From: Plasmopara viticola
Taxonomy: Eukaryota > Oomycota > Peronosporomycetes > Peronosporales > Peronosporaceae
Assembly (NCBI GenBank): GCA_001695595.3
Contig: MBPM02000041.1
Location: forward strand, 186,001-250,000
Direction: 5' to 3'
DNA: 64,000 nucleotides
The notes beneath the pieces were generated by a model. The model ran no database searches, was not told where the DNA came from, and saw only the letters and a list, made by a program, of their open reading frames with translations. Position 1 is the first letter of the stretch. The number at the start of each line of letters is the position of its first letter. Shown piece by piece: positions 45,646-57,883 of the stretch. A program made the translations under genes and the position numbers.

Positions 45646-48600
45646 AGGATTAGCCTTCTAGCACAAAGATTACAATTAGTGGTTAATTAGTGTCGCTGCA
45701 TGCTAGTGGGGTATAATTACCTGGAGCTTGTTCACTTAATTTGTGGCTACGTGCTTTTTTTGATGAGATCCTATCCCGCTGAAAATGACGAAGAAGAATT
45801 TCCGAATACGCACTTGATTGAACTACATTTATTGCTATTGAATCGTTATGAGCGAGAACAAAAGATCCTTTCGTTGATGTAAGAGAATTTGTTGAGGATA
45901 TTGAGCTATGGAACTTCGCAACGCAACAGCTTTACGCTTATAAGCGCCAGTTTTATGATTACAGAGTCGTCAGCCTTTAGACGCTTATCTCGAGTACTTT
46001 GGGTAAGGCCGTGCTAGATTAGTACCCGGTCTCTATAGCCAACTGCGAGCGCATGAACGTGCACGAACTAAGGGTACTCCTCAAAACTTTGTTGTCCGCA
46101 CGATTTAGGCCTAAATATTTTGAGTATGATCTTAAAAAATGGGCGCTTACCCCAAAGCAGAGAAATTTTTCACGGGTGCGTCCTAGATGGATGACGATGC
46201 TCCTGACCAGTCTAGATCGATAATGGCGATGGGATGAAGAAAGGGTTCGACCTTATGATACTCACGTCGGCTTCGAATCGTAAAAAAAGTTGCGTCGAGG
46301 CAGCTTTGCAAGGTGTATGGCAAGGCAGTACCGTGACTGATGCCTTAAAATAAATTGAAAACTAGTGAATCGAAAAAGCGGTTCAATTCCAGAATAAATT
46401 AAGAAGCGATAATGCGTAAAAAACCAAAAAATAGAGTCTAAGTACTCTTTAGAAGGCTAATGAAGATACTCTCAACTTTAATTTGCTCATTACTCGGGAA
46501 GACCATCCTAAGTATCGACCAAGCGGTAAGCGGGTCATCGCGCTGATAAGTTACGACCTAAGAAACCAAAGCATTAAAAATATATGTGACAGGATAAACG
46601 ACTAGACAAAATTGACGGCATGCAACAGGTGGAGGGTTATTAATCACATAACTGCGCGATATACTGCTTTTAAATTAGAAGTGCGCGAAGTGCTGTCCTG
46701 TTTAGATTTAAGGAGGTTGGTCAAGAGATTACGCATCACCATTTTCTTCGACAACGAATGTGCTCTTAGCGGCGTATCTTAGACTTGATGAATCGACTCG
46801 AGCTCGGAGTGATCAATGGTGAGATAATGCAAGTCAAAATTTGTTATGACCAGCTTGTTAGCTGTCTCTCTTCAAACCACGCACAGGAATCTGCAGATTC
46901 TTTTCTTAAAATTTAGGAGCGTTTGAATTCGTGCCCGTCCCTTAGAACAAGGATGTAGCTTCGTGAATAAAATTCAAATGTTTACTGGAATGCAGGACGC
47001 CTGACACCTCGCATGAACACATCACGAGGCAGCGTTGTTAATATGCCAGATCAACGTCCGACCTAACAAATTGCTGGACTAGACAAGGTTCGCATTATTC
47101 AGCATCGCAAAATATTCATCACAAGGCCACAAATACTCTCAAGGAATGACGCAGCTGATTTCTTGTCAGCACTTCCTGTGAATGTTGCAGACAAATACAT
47201 TGAAGCTATCTTCGTCACCCACAAAGGCCGCGGCGCTTCAAAAATCGAGGATGTGAAGATCTTGAAACTATTCCGGCTTATTAATCGTTATGCAAGTACG
47301 CGGACGCACTTCTTCGCACAAAGCTTCTTAGAACGACGGCTTCACTACTTAGAGAAATTGAGCACAAAATTCTGCTCACGCCTGGTGCCACTGTTTTGCT
47401 GTTTTGCCTAAGCCTGCTACCAACCAAATATCCGTCAATTAGTGGCACTAGAGTCCTAAACTGCGAGGACAACCCTCAAACGGACCGAATTAACAGTTCA
47501 AGATGCATCATTCAATCGATTACACCTGCATTTTTGACACTAACACTCTATGTTGAGAAGCCTGTGGGTTGGCGCACTGTATACAACTATCATCCGTTTT
47601 ATTTTTAAGAAATCTTGCCGGCGATAACGGTGCCAAGTAAATACGACACCTTTGACGCCTTTTTGTAAGTCATTGTTTTTCGTGCATGGACCTCCTTTGA
47701 GCTCACTATCCCTCGATAGGCAAACAAATTCTTGGACGATCAATTACGCTGTTTTACGAACCTTAAGCGCCGCTTGACGTTTTCACCTATTCGGACTTCT
47801 ATCTGAATATATGGATGGCTTAACTTTTGCGATCAAAGTAGTCAATATAAAAAGGGAGAACTTGAGCATCCTACCGAGCAAGTTTACTCTATTCGTGAGT
47901 AAGAGCTTTTTGCAGTCATGCGTGCGCTGAAAACTTTGAGCAAGTATTTTGTTCGACCGACCATTTGTTGTTGAAATGGATCGCAAAAGTAAGGAGATGA
48001 CCCTAATACACAAGAGAACAAATCGTAGTGTTGCTTGATGGTTCAATGAGCTTGCTTTTGTTCGAGTGTATATCCGATGAGGCTAATACTAGGGCTTATG
48101 CATTGTCACGTAATCCAAAACTCGAGCTTAAAGCTGCTCAAGTTAGCTTGCAAGAGCTTGTAGAGCGGCTCAGACTCGCAAGATTGTGACTAAAATCAGG
48201 ACAAAAAGGTTGCAATTCGCAAAGACTAAGCATTCGTGGAAGAAAGACTTGCTGGAAAGATAGACATGACGTATCTGTGGTCATACAGCACCTCAGCGCT
48301 TCGAAAGGACTATTAAATACTTAGTTTTAGCTCAGAATCTCAGCGCTTCAACAGGATGATATTGTTGTGTTACCAATAGGTGAAGGTAAGACTTCTAGAC
48401 CATGTATATCCGACAATGAAGAATCAAAAAGCGCGTCATCCGTAAAAACGACAATTTTGTATCGGCGGGCAATCTAGGATTTTACAAAAACTATTTGGCC
48501 GTGCGTCAAAAGTACTAATGACCAGAAATGACACACAATTATTAGCGGTTGGCGCCGACTGTAAATTACGATGTCAATTGGAACACACAAACCTGTGTAT

Positions 48601-48650
48601 AGACCAAAACAGTATGCTCTTCCACCTCGGCTCTGCTTTGGTCATTTACC
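45646..48650 (+). mobile_element. Decayed Ty3/Gypsy retrotransposon, internal region
   Basis: The internal region follows the 5' LTR. The clearest part is RNase H near 47,850-48,190. It reads in broken frames as EQVYSIRE, stop, ELFAVMRALKT, then a block matching RPFVVETDHKS-type sequence, a WFNELAF block, and a final stretch equivalent to ADALSRNPKLELK. Stops and frame changes are frequent. The earlier gag/RT part (45.7-47.8 kb) is too decayed to divide. No 3' LTR was found, so the element is also truncated. Confidence 0.82.
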
Positions 48651-50865
48651 AAATCATCATGAGCACTGGATATCTCGCTGTTGTATAATATGCTGATCAC
48701 CTTCACTTTAATAAAAATTCCATTAAGGACACGCTAGGCAGCACCAAATTCTGACTGAAGTGTATCACGTCCGCAGCATGATGATTGCAAGTCGTTTGGT
48801 GAGATGAACACCGCGCTATTGTTTAGCGTAGCCGACGAGGTCACGATACTCTTTTTCATACTGTAAGCCAAGAAGTAAAATTCCATGTGATTCGCCGTCT
48901 TGCCTTCAAGACACTTATCCATGCTTTCGTCTTTTCCAAACGATAAAATTATCAAAAGGCACCATTCATGCAAGCTCTTTACAACGCTTCCAACTCCAAA
49001 ACTTGGCTTTATGTAAAATCTGGGTCAACTATATACTAATCTTCATTGATACTACCTCTCGGTATTATTAATTTTTATTGCCATGCTTCTTTCCAACGAT
49101 TCACAGTTAATTATACAATAATTGTTACTACGACAATACGGCAATTATACGAAGTAGTTATTTTTATCCCGTGGTACACAGTCTTCCATAATTTAAAGAT
49201 ACAACACGCGTCTTCAAACAAAAACACATTGACAAGGGCGCTAAAATTGGTAATTACGGTGCGTAGATTGACTTTATTGCTCGATCTTGCGACTTCGAAG
49301 CTGGAACTTGGGAAGCAGCGGATTTTTAAAGTGCCACGTCAGCATTGATGCTGATTATGATCGTTTTATTTCGCCACAACGTCTTCCTGTTGATCTTTTT
49401 TTACAATTTCTGGAGTCTCGTTCACTTCCCTTTCTTCGTCTCTTCTCTTTCCCCACAAAATCTGCCTTTTTTTACCATGGTTTTTTAGTGTCACTATTGT
49501 ATTGGATTCTCGATCTAATTGTGTTTTGAACTGGTGAAGAAAAAAAGTATTTACCTACAGAAACAATGCGCGATTTAGGGCTTATGCATGCTTTTGTAAT
49601 CAAAATTTTCGAGATGTAAAAAAACGGCATTCACAACAATGCATACGACTCCGTGCCACTACGACTTGCATCGTGTGTAACTTAATTAAAGGCATGAACT
49701 TATTTCCAAATTTGTTTCCGCAATCATGCTACTCTTGTGAGTGGCGTGCTCAGTGCGTCCAGTGACTACAGAGCCTAAGTAGAGGCCTGAATTTACCCCT
49801 ACTTGGGAAAGGTGATGGCAAGTCGGCGTAACTTTAAAACAGAGCTCCATGGTCTACAAAAACGTGTTTCATGATAATTTGATGGCGTTGTAGTGCCAGT
49901 ATGCACTTGTTGCAGCCGAGCGTATGGAAGACATGCAGCCTGATCACCTTGGTTCGACACATTTTACATGCAGAATTTAGGTCAAAGGTTTAGGCGGTAG
50001 AAGAGAGTCGGATCGAAACCTGACGCATTACTACAAAAATGGAAAAAGCACAATGAAAGATCGAGGATGTGAATAAAAAGCATCTGTGCGGGGTTTGTGG
50101 TCTGTTCCTAACTGGCGGTAGAAAAACTGGTATAGTGGCTGCTAATAAAGGAGGTACAGTAGGTGTGGTATTTTAGGCAATATCTCTTTCTTTATTTGTA
50201 CTAGCCAGAAGATGTAGGCAGTTGCTGAAAGATGAAAGGTCTGCTTCCGCGAGGTTCACAACGTGTGCAGCGTCAGCCGCGCCAGTTTCTTGCGAGCCGT
50301 CCTTCGGTGGACCTTCTCTGCCTCACCCACCAAAGATCGCCAATGACAAGCTAGACCTTCAGCCTATAGATGGAAAAGGCCTATCTATAGATGGTCAGAG
50401 CTTGTACTATGCGATTCCAATGCGATATTCGTATGTATCCACAGTCAATAATAGTACTTTTCGACCCACTCGTACGGCCAGGCATAGATAGACCCTTAAA
50501 GCGATACCATCTATCAGATCCTTCTCAGTAATGTTCCATTCGCACAGCAATACAAGTATATTTGTCCAATCCCTTGCAGCCAATATCTGTAGGAGATTCT
50601 GTACTTCATACGCCATGACATTCGCTCGGAGATCCAGTGGCCGACCATTGTCACAAATACCTTTAAAGCTGTATTTCGTCCCAAGGACAAACTCTGCATG
50701 CAGTAGGTGAGCTCGCATGACAAGCACCCAGTGCTTTCATTGTCACATGTGAAACTGCCAGAAAAAAAGCGTATCTTTTCCCATCGGAACATTACTGCAG
50801 AAACCGGTACAAAACCCTAAACTTATGTGTGTACGTAGTATAGGGCGCGTGACAGAAGCGAGGAT
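48651..50865. other. Intergenic, no supported gene
   Basis: Two minus-strand frames look weakly coding: 48734-48973 (no ATG at its start, containing NHMEFYFLAYSMKKSI) and 50407-50727 (starts with GTG; first ATG six bases later). Neither matches a family that I recognise. Both may be relics. Confidence 0.45.
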
Positions 50866-50879
50866 TCAGTTCACAATTT
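50866..50879 (+). promoter_or_regulatory. Oomycete initiator-like element of the sphingomyelinase gene
   Basis: TCAGTTCACAATTT matches 13 of 14 positions of the oomycete initiator consensus TCATTYYNCAWTTT. It lies about 88 bases upstream of the proposed ATG at 50967, a normal distance. It supports both the oomycete assignment and the choice of an upstream first exon. Confidence 0.65.
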
Positions 50880-50966
50880 GCGCCTTGAGTTACGCTATTG
50901 CGCTCCACTGAGTGTCTGAGAGGCCTACGCCAACGTTGTGGCGACGTAGTCCGTCTTATCGACGAC

Positions 50967-53700
50967 ATGCCGTCTATCGAAGACCCAGACGTGCCACTTC
51001 TTCAGAGTGATTCACGATGCCAAGGCGTGCCACTCGCCAAGAGTGACTGTACGTCGCACCTACCAGCTTTCTCCCTACGACATAGCTAACTCTTGTGTCC
51101 TCGTAGTGCCCAATATGACAGACTTGGACGAGTACATTTGCTATGGTGACCGTATCGCGTTCTTATGTGAGGGGCAACTCCTCGCCCTCACCCGCAAATT
51201 AAACCTAACATACAAGCAAATGGCGCTTCTTGCCACTTCGACGCTCGCAACAGGTGGCCTCATGGGCATTGCTGGCTTTTTTGTCTGGCGAAAGGGACTG
51301 TTCCGAAAGCGCTACGCGGCCTTGTTTGGGGACGAAATCTACAATGAAGGCGACCTCTACAGCCCTCCAGAAGATCCACTTGCGACGATGCTGGACCAAG
51401 TGCCACTTTTAGGTGGCGAGCGACTGAAAAGACAATCGAATGGTACAAATACTGCGACAAGTGGCATGACGCGCCAGTCAGAGTGTGGATCAAAAGCCGC
51501 GCACGGCTCGGTGGCATTCAAACTCTTTGAATTTGACCCCGAAAAACAACAATTGATTTTTTCCAGCATCGGCTTGCCTGTCAAATTTAACACACCACTC
51601 GTGGTCGTCCATGCCGAGACTGGACGTGCAATACGGTATTTAACCCATCGAGGAGCGGTCACAATTAGCAAACCACCCGTCAACTTGGCGTTCCATCGCC
51701 AAGTGCGTACGAGTGTTTTTGCCATGGAAGAATCGGTCGTACAATTGAATACAATCAAACGATCGAGACCACAATCAGCTATTGTCCCGTCAAGGATTGG
51801 ACACAATAACAATGCCATTGGCACCATGGCAGCTCTGCGTGCAACGGTGGCAGATCCCATGTTTCGTGGCGAAGAAGCGGGAGGGAATGCAGCTCAAGGC
51901 TTTGATCTTTTTACCGAACAGGATGACGTTGTCGTGAATGCTGTTGATCTTGGTCCGCAACGAGGAAACAAAGACTTGAGCACGTTTCCGCGTGGCAAGA
52001 AATTGCAGACTTTGAAGAATCCGCTCCTTTCCAAGCGTCGACTACGGAGCCGCAAGAACGAGCATTTGAGTCAATCGGCACACCATTGTTATCAAGGTCG
52101 TAGTCTCGACCTGTCGTCCTTCCCTACTGCTGCTTTTCAAAGTGCAATTAGTGACCCTCGATCGCTACCGACTGTACCTACGCATGAAGATTGTACGACT
52201 AGGCGCACCTTCGTGAATTGTACGGACACCACCGCTTCCTCACGTGCTCGACGTCGAGCTTTGAGCTCTTCAATGTCGGCAATTGGTGGATCCAATGCGA
52301 TTTATCGATCCATCTCGGAATCGTACATGAACATGGTCTCAGACCTCACGGATTCACTACACCAGCAACGTGGACGTCAACGTGATCGTCAGCAAGTACG
52401 ACGTCGTCAGAAAGCACTCATGAGAGATTTACCAAACATGTCATTCAACAACCCAATGGGCAAGTACTATGTGGCAACGATCAAGCCAATACGTCATCAG
52501 ATAACTGGAAACAATTACCGTCTTCCAGTTGACCCAAGTGACGAGTATTTGCGGTGGGGCCAGCCCATGTCGGTAGTTGCAAAATTTAACAATCGACCAT
52601 GTGGCATTCGACCACGAGAGTACCATAAAGACAGTAATTTATACTTGACAACTGACGCGAAACCGACGACTATGGTACCACTACGTGAAGATGGAGATCT
52701 CAAGTGCCTGGCCAAGGAATCTACACGATTGCTTGCACATTTAGAGCAACGACACGTGACTCTCAGTGTTGGAACGTACAATGTTTGGATGATGCCACGT
52801 AAAGTGAGTGCCTTCACTGGTTGTTCGCCCAAGAAAAATACGCGGGCACGTTTAATTGGTGATGTTTTGCCTCCATGTGATGTTTGGGTCCTGACCGAGT
52901 GTTTCGACTATCGAGCACGGGATATTCTACTAAACAAAATGTCGGCTGCTGGCTATTTCTTCTTTTCGCCTACAGTGGGACACAAGCGCGCCAATAAATC
53001 AAAAAAAAGTATGCCAAAATTGCTCAATGGGGGAGTCGTGCTTGCGAGTAAATATCCCATTCTCAGCGTCCGTGTCAAATTGTTTGAAGACGCGTGTACA
53101 GGAGCCGATAAATTGGCGGACAAGGGTGTGTTGTATTGTAAAATTTTAAAAGACGGTCTTTTGGTGCACGTATTTGCAACCCATTTGCAAGCGTGGAATG
53201 ACTTGCTTTCGCGAAGTATGCGCAAATTACAGATGGAAATGATTGCGAGTTTAAAACTTGCCGTGAACATTGACGAGGTGAACGACGTGGTGCTGTTCGT
53301 AGGTGATTTAAATATCGACTATTGGCTGAACAAGACAAACCACGAGTATGACGAGATGCTTGATCTCTTTGGTGCCAAAGACCCATCGGGCTTACGTGCA
53401 CATCAACTAAATCAAACCTCCGATTCGAAAAAGAAAGTGTCAGCGGCGGAGTTTAAACACACTCGTAAGTATAGCTTTGACCCACGTCTGAACGCGTTGG
53501 CCGCTGATGGATTGAGTACTGATGGAAGTCTCGAAATGCTGGATTATGTTCTTTACTCGCGCAATCATCGTCAGCCCAAGACAGCGTCGAGTTGGGTCCA
53601 GCCACTGACAACATCGCAACCGTGGATTTGGCGGAAACAACCTCAGTACAATTTGTCCGACCACTTTCCAGTTGTCAGCGAGTTTACATTTGAAATGTAA
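50967..53700 (+). CDS. Membrane-anchored neutral sphingomyelinase-like phosphodiesterase
   Basis: The product belongs to the endonuclease/exonuclease/phosphatase superfamily and best fits neutral sphingomyelinase, which cleaves sphingomyelin-type lipids into ceramide and phosphocholine. It has 891 residues after removal of a 58-nt intron. A probable membrane span lies at about 66-88 (LATSTLATGGLMGIAGFFVW). A long variable, Arg/Ser-rich region (about 100-575) follows. The catalytic domain has Asn586 (TYNVW), Glu625 (LTECFD), a THLQAW block, Asp761/Asn763 (GDLNIDY) and the general-base His880 (LSDHFPV). These metal-binding and catalytic positions are all present, so activity is likely. The substrate in this organism, perhaps ceramide-phosphoethanolamine, is inference. 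The start at 50967 is supported by an initiator element and splicing; without the intron the frame would have to begin at GTG or at the internal ATG at 51115. Confidence 0.88.
51049..51106 (+). other. 58-nt intron in the sphingomyelinase gene
   Basis: The donor is GACT/GTACGT and the acceptor TCCTCGTAG/TGCCC, with GCTAAC as a branch-like site about 23 bases before the acceptor. Splicing joins the ATG 50967 exon to the long frame in phase (KSD to LPNMTDLDEY). The exon has in-frame coding sense, and the 58-nt length is not a multiple of three, so the two frames agree only after splicing. Confidence 0.8.
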
Positions 53701-54544
53701 AAAAGCTCTGGGAGATGACGGTGAGGAGGATGTTGTGATCGTAAGAACTTGAAAAGGATGTAGGGGTTGCTCCCTCATGATGAAAAAGTCCACATAATTA
53801 CCCGAATTTTCGTAGTCCCTGTATATGTATGAAAGCAATAATCTGAATAAAAAAAAAATCTTAATCTTTGAAAAGAAGTATACAATAGAAGTTAAAATTG
53901 ATAGTGAGTACTAATCGTTGTTTTTTTGGGAGCTTGATAGAATTCTTCCAAAGAATGGTTGTCATAAAGCTTAAACCTCTCAAGCCTCTTGACTATGCTT
54001 ACAAGACCGACACCTTAGCATGGCGTCATCACACTGAAAAGGCTTGCAATCGGTCGCGGTTTGATTATGATACACCTTGGTCATGCATGATGCTGCCCAA
54101 CGTGACTTTATTGGTATTAATTCTCTTTGATCAACGTGAATGAGATTAGCATATAATATGCCAATCAAGTTTTCAGTACGAACGACGAGCGGCGAGGTGA
54201 AGAGCACGCTGCATTTCTCCATGCACTGCATTTTGCTTGTCAATTAACATTGCTAGCTCACAGTCTACGCCGACGATTGTTGAAGTCAGAACAAGAAGAA
54301 CCACGTCCTCAAGATGCTGCTACCGTGGAACGACAATGTAAAGCCGTAATTGCCTTGCCTTACCGCACTGAACTAAATCGACGCAGCAGCGACGAACCGG
54401 CGGCGTACCCACAGAATGCATCAAACTCGCAGAAAAAAAGACCGCTAAATTTGCGATTCATATATCAAATTAACTATCGAATCAATAGAATTATAGGTAA
54501 TTCGAGTTATCTTAAAGATGTAGCCATCATTATGATCCCGTGCT
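53701..54544. other. Intergenic with coding-like fragments
   Basis: An A-rich run with AATAAA near 53,845 may serve polyadenylation of the sphingomyelinase gene. At 53955-54143 (ATG start) and 54157-54546 two plus-strand frames look coding in composition (for example LPYRTELNRRSSDEPAAYP). A GTATTA donor at 54114 and a TTTTCAG acceptor at 54176 are possible, but joining them meets a stop soon after. I cannot assign a gene. Confidence 0.4.
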
Positions 54545-56296
54545 GATGGCGCACATCGTCGCCGCTGGTGTCAAGTCACGTGGCGCGTAAACTGCATACA
54601 ATACTTGCAAGATTAACGAGATCAAGAAAGCTGTGGCAATTCTAGTGCCGTTAGGAAGCAGTTTAAGAAAGTCACGAGTAAAAGTCTTGGCCCGCCGGTC
54701 AGTTCCAGGAAGGAAAAGAAGGTACAGCCGGAAACCGCAGGATCCATCTAAAAAGTCCAGAAGCGCAAAGAAACGCAGAAGAAAGTTTTCAAGACTTAAG
54801 TAGCGGACGAATGTGCTCCAGTCTCGTCGACGGCTTCGACAGTCTCTCATAACCATCAGACGACACTTAAAAAGGCTTTGCACGCCGGAGTCGAGCTGCC
54901 TATCCCATCGGCCAACGACGACGGCGTCATTGTCTTTTCTAGTACCCATGAGCTTCCGCGCGCGGGTTTTATCGTCGCACAGCTTGTCCAGTATGCGCCC
55001 GGCTTTTGCAACTATGGGCACGACGCTGCTCTATCTTCTGTGGTACCGAAACTGACGCTAGCAGACGGTCGTATCGTGTTGGGCGACTTTGCGATTGCTC
55101 GTTACTTGGCTCGTCTTAAGCCCGAGTTGGGTCTCTACGGTGTAGCTGTAAAAGATGCTCCTCCCAGTGAGACGGCCTTGCTGCCTTCACAGATTGACGC
55201 GTGGCTGGACTTTGCTCTCACTCGTCTTCGTGTGAACGTAGAGGACGACAACGGGCTCCAGATCTTGGACCAAGTGCTAAAGACGCAAACGTTCATTGTA
55301 AATCATGCGCTGTCTCTTGCAGACATTGGTGTGTGGGCGCAACTCCTCTCGTTGCAAAAAAGACTCGATTTGTCTTCATTTTCTCACGTCACACGCTGGT
55401 TGACACACTTAAAAGCACAGCAGACACTGTTTGGAACTGTGGACGACTCCATTCGTGCGACCAAGTCCAATTCTGCTTCTACGTTGAGTGGAGGCACAGT
55501 TAAGAAAGATATGGGCAGCTGTTCACCTTTAAAAGATGCCTTTGATGGTCACGTTGTCACACGATTTCCTCCTCAGTCGTCAATATACTTGCACATTGGA
55601 CACATCTAGGCTTGGTTGTTGAACCATTACTGGTGGGAAGACATTGTACCTGTCGTAACGTATACATCCGATCACTTTTAATAGATTGCAGACTTTGCTC
55701 GTACGATGATTCAAGAATGATTGGACAATGCCTCGCAAAAAGCAATGCTTGAAGAGCGTATGGAGATAATTCATCTCAAGCGTAGCGACCAAACGGTTGA
55801 AGAATTGTTGCAGTCTTTGAAAAGATGCTAAAAAATGCGCCAGGGCCTCAAGGCTATTGCCTGCGTGGAGAAATTGATTTGCTAGCCAAAAAGAAGACCC
55901 AGTGGCAACACTATCGTCAAGGTGCACAAAGGTGCAGACGACACGATCACGAGGATCGAGGCTGGAAATTACCCAGAAAGGGACTTTAAAAGACGAAACT
56001 TGAGGTCACGTGGCTGGCCGATGTTTTAGATCTTGCACCGCTCACATTGGTCGAGTTTGATCACTTGCTAAACAAATCAAAGCTTGAGGAAGACGTCACA
56101 TTCCAAGGTTTTTTAACGAAAACGACACGTGTGAAAATGCACGCTGTGGGCGACCACGAGCTTCGTAACATGAAGGAAGGTCAGGTTGTACAACTCGAAC
56201 GTCGCGGCTTTTTTCGTGTGGACGAACCGTAAGTGTGACAAGGCCCTCATGTTTATGGCACCAAATGGTAAGGTGAGAGCCATAGTTACACTCCAG
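54545..56296 (+). pseudogene. Pseudogene of glutamyl-tRNA synthetase
   Basis: The segment matches the GluRS gene at 37449-40055 from the WHEP region to the C terminus, but in opposite orientation. The GST-like part (54878-55609) is still open and closely similar. The rest is broken. Stop codons follow the HIGH box (LHIGHI, stop). About 100 bases covering the RFDDTNP block are gone, and some 675 bases are deleted between the AKNKT-type block and VHKGADD, which removes the KMSKS loop. No aminoacylation function is possible. Introns are absent from both copies, so this feature does not distinguish DNA duplication from retrocopying. Confidence 0.93.
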
Positions 56297-56691
56297 TCGC
56301 GCTTTAGATCTTATTTAATCGCACAGATGATCGTGGTGAGGGCTAGTGAGAAAAGTGATCGGAGTGAAAAGGGATTTGACGTCAACATCCGAGTTCTCAG
56401 CGTTGTCAAAATTGATCTCACCGTCAATTGAACAGCAATGGCATTGTTGACCAACGTGGCAAAGCATTAAGAATTTCTATGAGTCTTTTACGAAAGTGAC
56501 AACCGTGTAATTAGAGCGACTAAGACCTTACCACGCCAGGTAAACTGTTCGAGGTGATAAGGATGCTATTTGCAAGACTAATACAACCGATCTATTGCTT
56601 TCGTGATTAGTGAAAACCGTGAAGCAACCAAAGCTACACCACTACACCATCTTCTCGGTATTCAATTGAGTGTTGAGACACAAAAAATAGT
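56297..56691. other. Intergenic, possibly the decayed 5' part of the next pseudogene
   Basis: A broken plus-strand reading (SENREATKATPLHHLLGIQ, near 56,608-56,665) is coding-like and lies one frame off the PH-domain remnant that follows. No start or domain can be assigned. Confidence 0.35.
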
Positions 56692-57646
56692 GCGGATCGG
56701 GCGGAATCCGAAGTGAAAAGTGAAGACGAAAGAGGAGCTGAAGCCAAGTTTGTGGTTGGCGAGTATGACGCAGAGTAGGACGAACTTGTGCTGCAGAGGA
56801 CGCACAACGAACCCACCGACAATTAAGCAGCAAAGAGTTTTCGTGGAGAGCTTCGGCTAGGCGAGGAGTTCCTTTTAACAAGTCAGTTCGCGTGCTAGAT
56901 TAAGAGAATTTTCAAGTATGTTTACAAGAGATACAAAGTAAATGTCGAAGCATTCGAACAGCAACTCGTGAGATGAGCGGGGAGTTCGTCGTCGATACGT
57001 ATTGACCGAGAGTTGGTACGCAGTGGATGGCTTTACCACCAGGCGAATGTCATGTATACAAGTCTGATTCGCGCGAAAATGATAAATTTGAGACTTTTTC
57101 GGAAAATGTGGAAACGACGATATTTTGTACTGATAAAGTGAACGAACGTAGCAGCTGGAGAGTAGTGGGCATCGCTGCAGTACTACAAAGGCGGCATCTT
57201 TGACAAGCTACGTGGAGAGGTGCAGTTGCAGGATGGCATGCTGTCTGTACGCTTTTTAGAAGTCGATAAAACCGAGCGACCCTTTTGCTTTGAGGCAGCT
57301 AGTGAAGGTTTTTCTTTTGTCTGCTTTGAATCGAACGACGAAGATGCGAGCGCCTACTGCGGAGTTTGCCAGGCGGTGGAAACAGCACTATCTCGCGTAC
57401 TGCTGCCTTACTTAACTCGCTATCCTAGTACAATCGTTGGATGGTGCTCGAATTCGCACTAGCACGATCGATGCACGGAGTATTTGCATTGTTACAGAGC
57501 CGCGTCGAGTGCTTCACATAAGCAAGTCACATCTAAAAGCTCTATTAGCTCTTTCGATTCCTGAAACCCACGGGCTTTTAATGCAAATAGGTTTAAGTTA
57601 CAATTTCACAATTTCTGCGGCTAATCAACGTTCAGAATTACAATAA
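56692..57646 (+). pseudogene. Decayed PH-domain protein gene
   Basis: A coding-like frame runs from 56692 with in-frame stops (TAG, TAA, TAG, TGA) up to about 57,000. It then shows a pleckstrin-homology pattern. VRSGWLYHQ (near 57,015) is the first strand, and KMWKRRYFVL (near 57,100) is the hallmark strand pair. LQYYKGG and KLRGEVQLQ follow, then FCFEAASEGFSFVCF and the helix ending in CQAVETAL (to about 57,390). A further frame change near 57,440 leads to a coding-like tail ending at TAA 57646. PH domains bind phosphoinositides; what the intact gene did beyond that is unknown. The breaks make a functional product unlikely. Confidence 0.7.
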
Positions 57647-57883
57647 AAGGTTTTGTTTTTTTAGCCCTGTATTTAATAATCAAGGGGTGTAATAGAAGTG
57701 GGGGGGGGGTAAACGAATAAATGTGTGGGGGTCAACGGCTCCCTTATTGTCCACCTTAACATTTCTTCTTTTGTTTATGTATCGTAAAAATCAAGTAGTT
57801 TTTATATCATATGCAACGGTGTATGAGATAAAAATAGCAATTGGGCACCATCCTGACTCTAATATTCCGGTGCTACTATCCCC

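Noticed and set aside
45757..45773. TTTTTTGATGAGATCC shared with about 63,964 near the window end
   Set aside because: The match is only 16-17 bases with little similarity around it; too short to claim a repeat.
51007..51114. GTG start for the sphingomyelinase frame
   Set aside because: GTG starts are not expected in an oomycete nuclear gene, and most of this stretch is a convincing intron.
54114..54176. Possible 63-nt intron joining two coding-like frames before the GluRS pseudogene
   Set aside because: The spliced frame ends at a stop after seven codons; the alternative acceptor gives an unrelated short tail.
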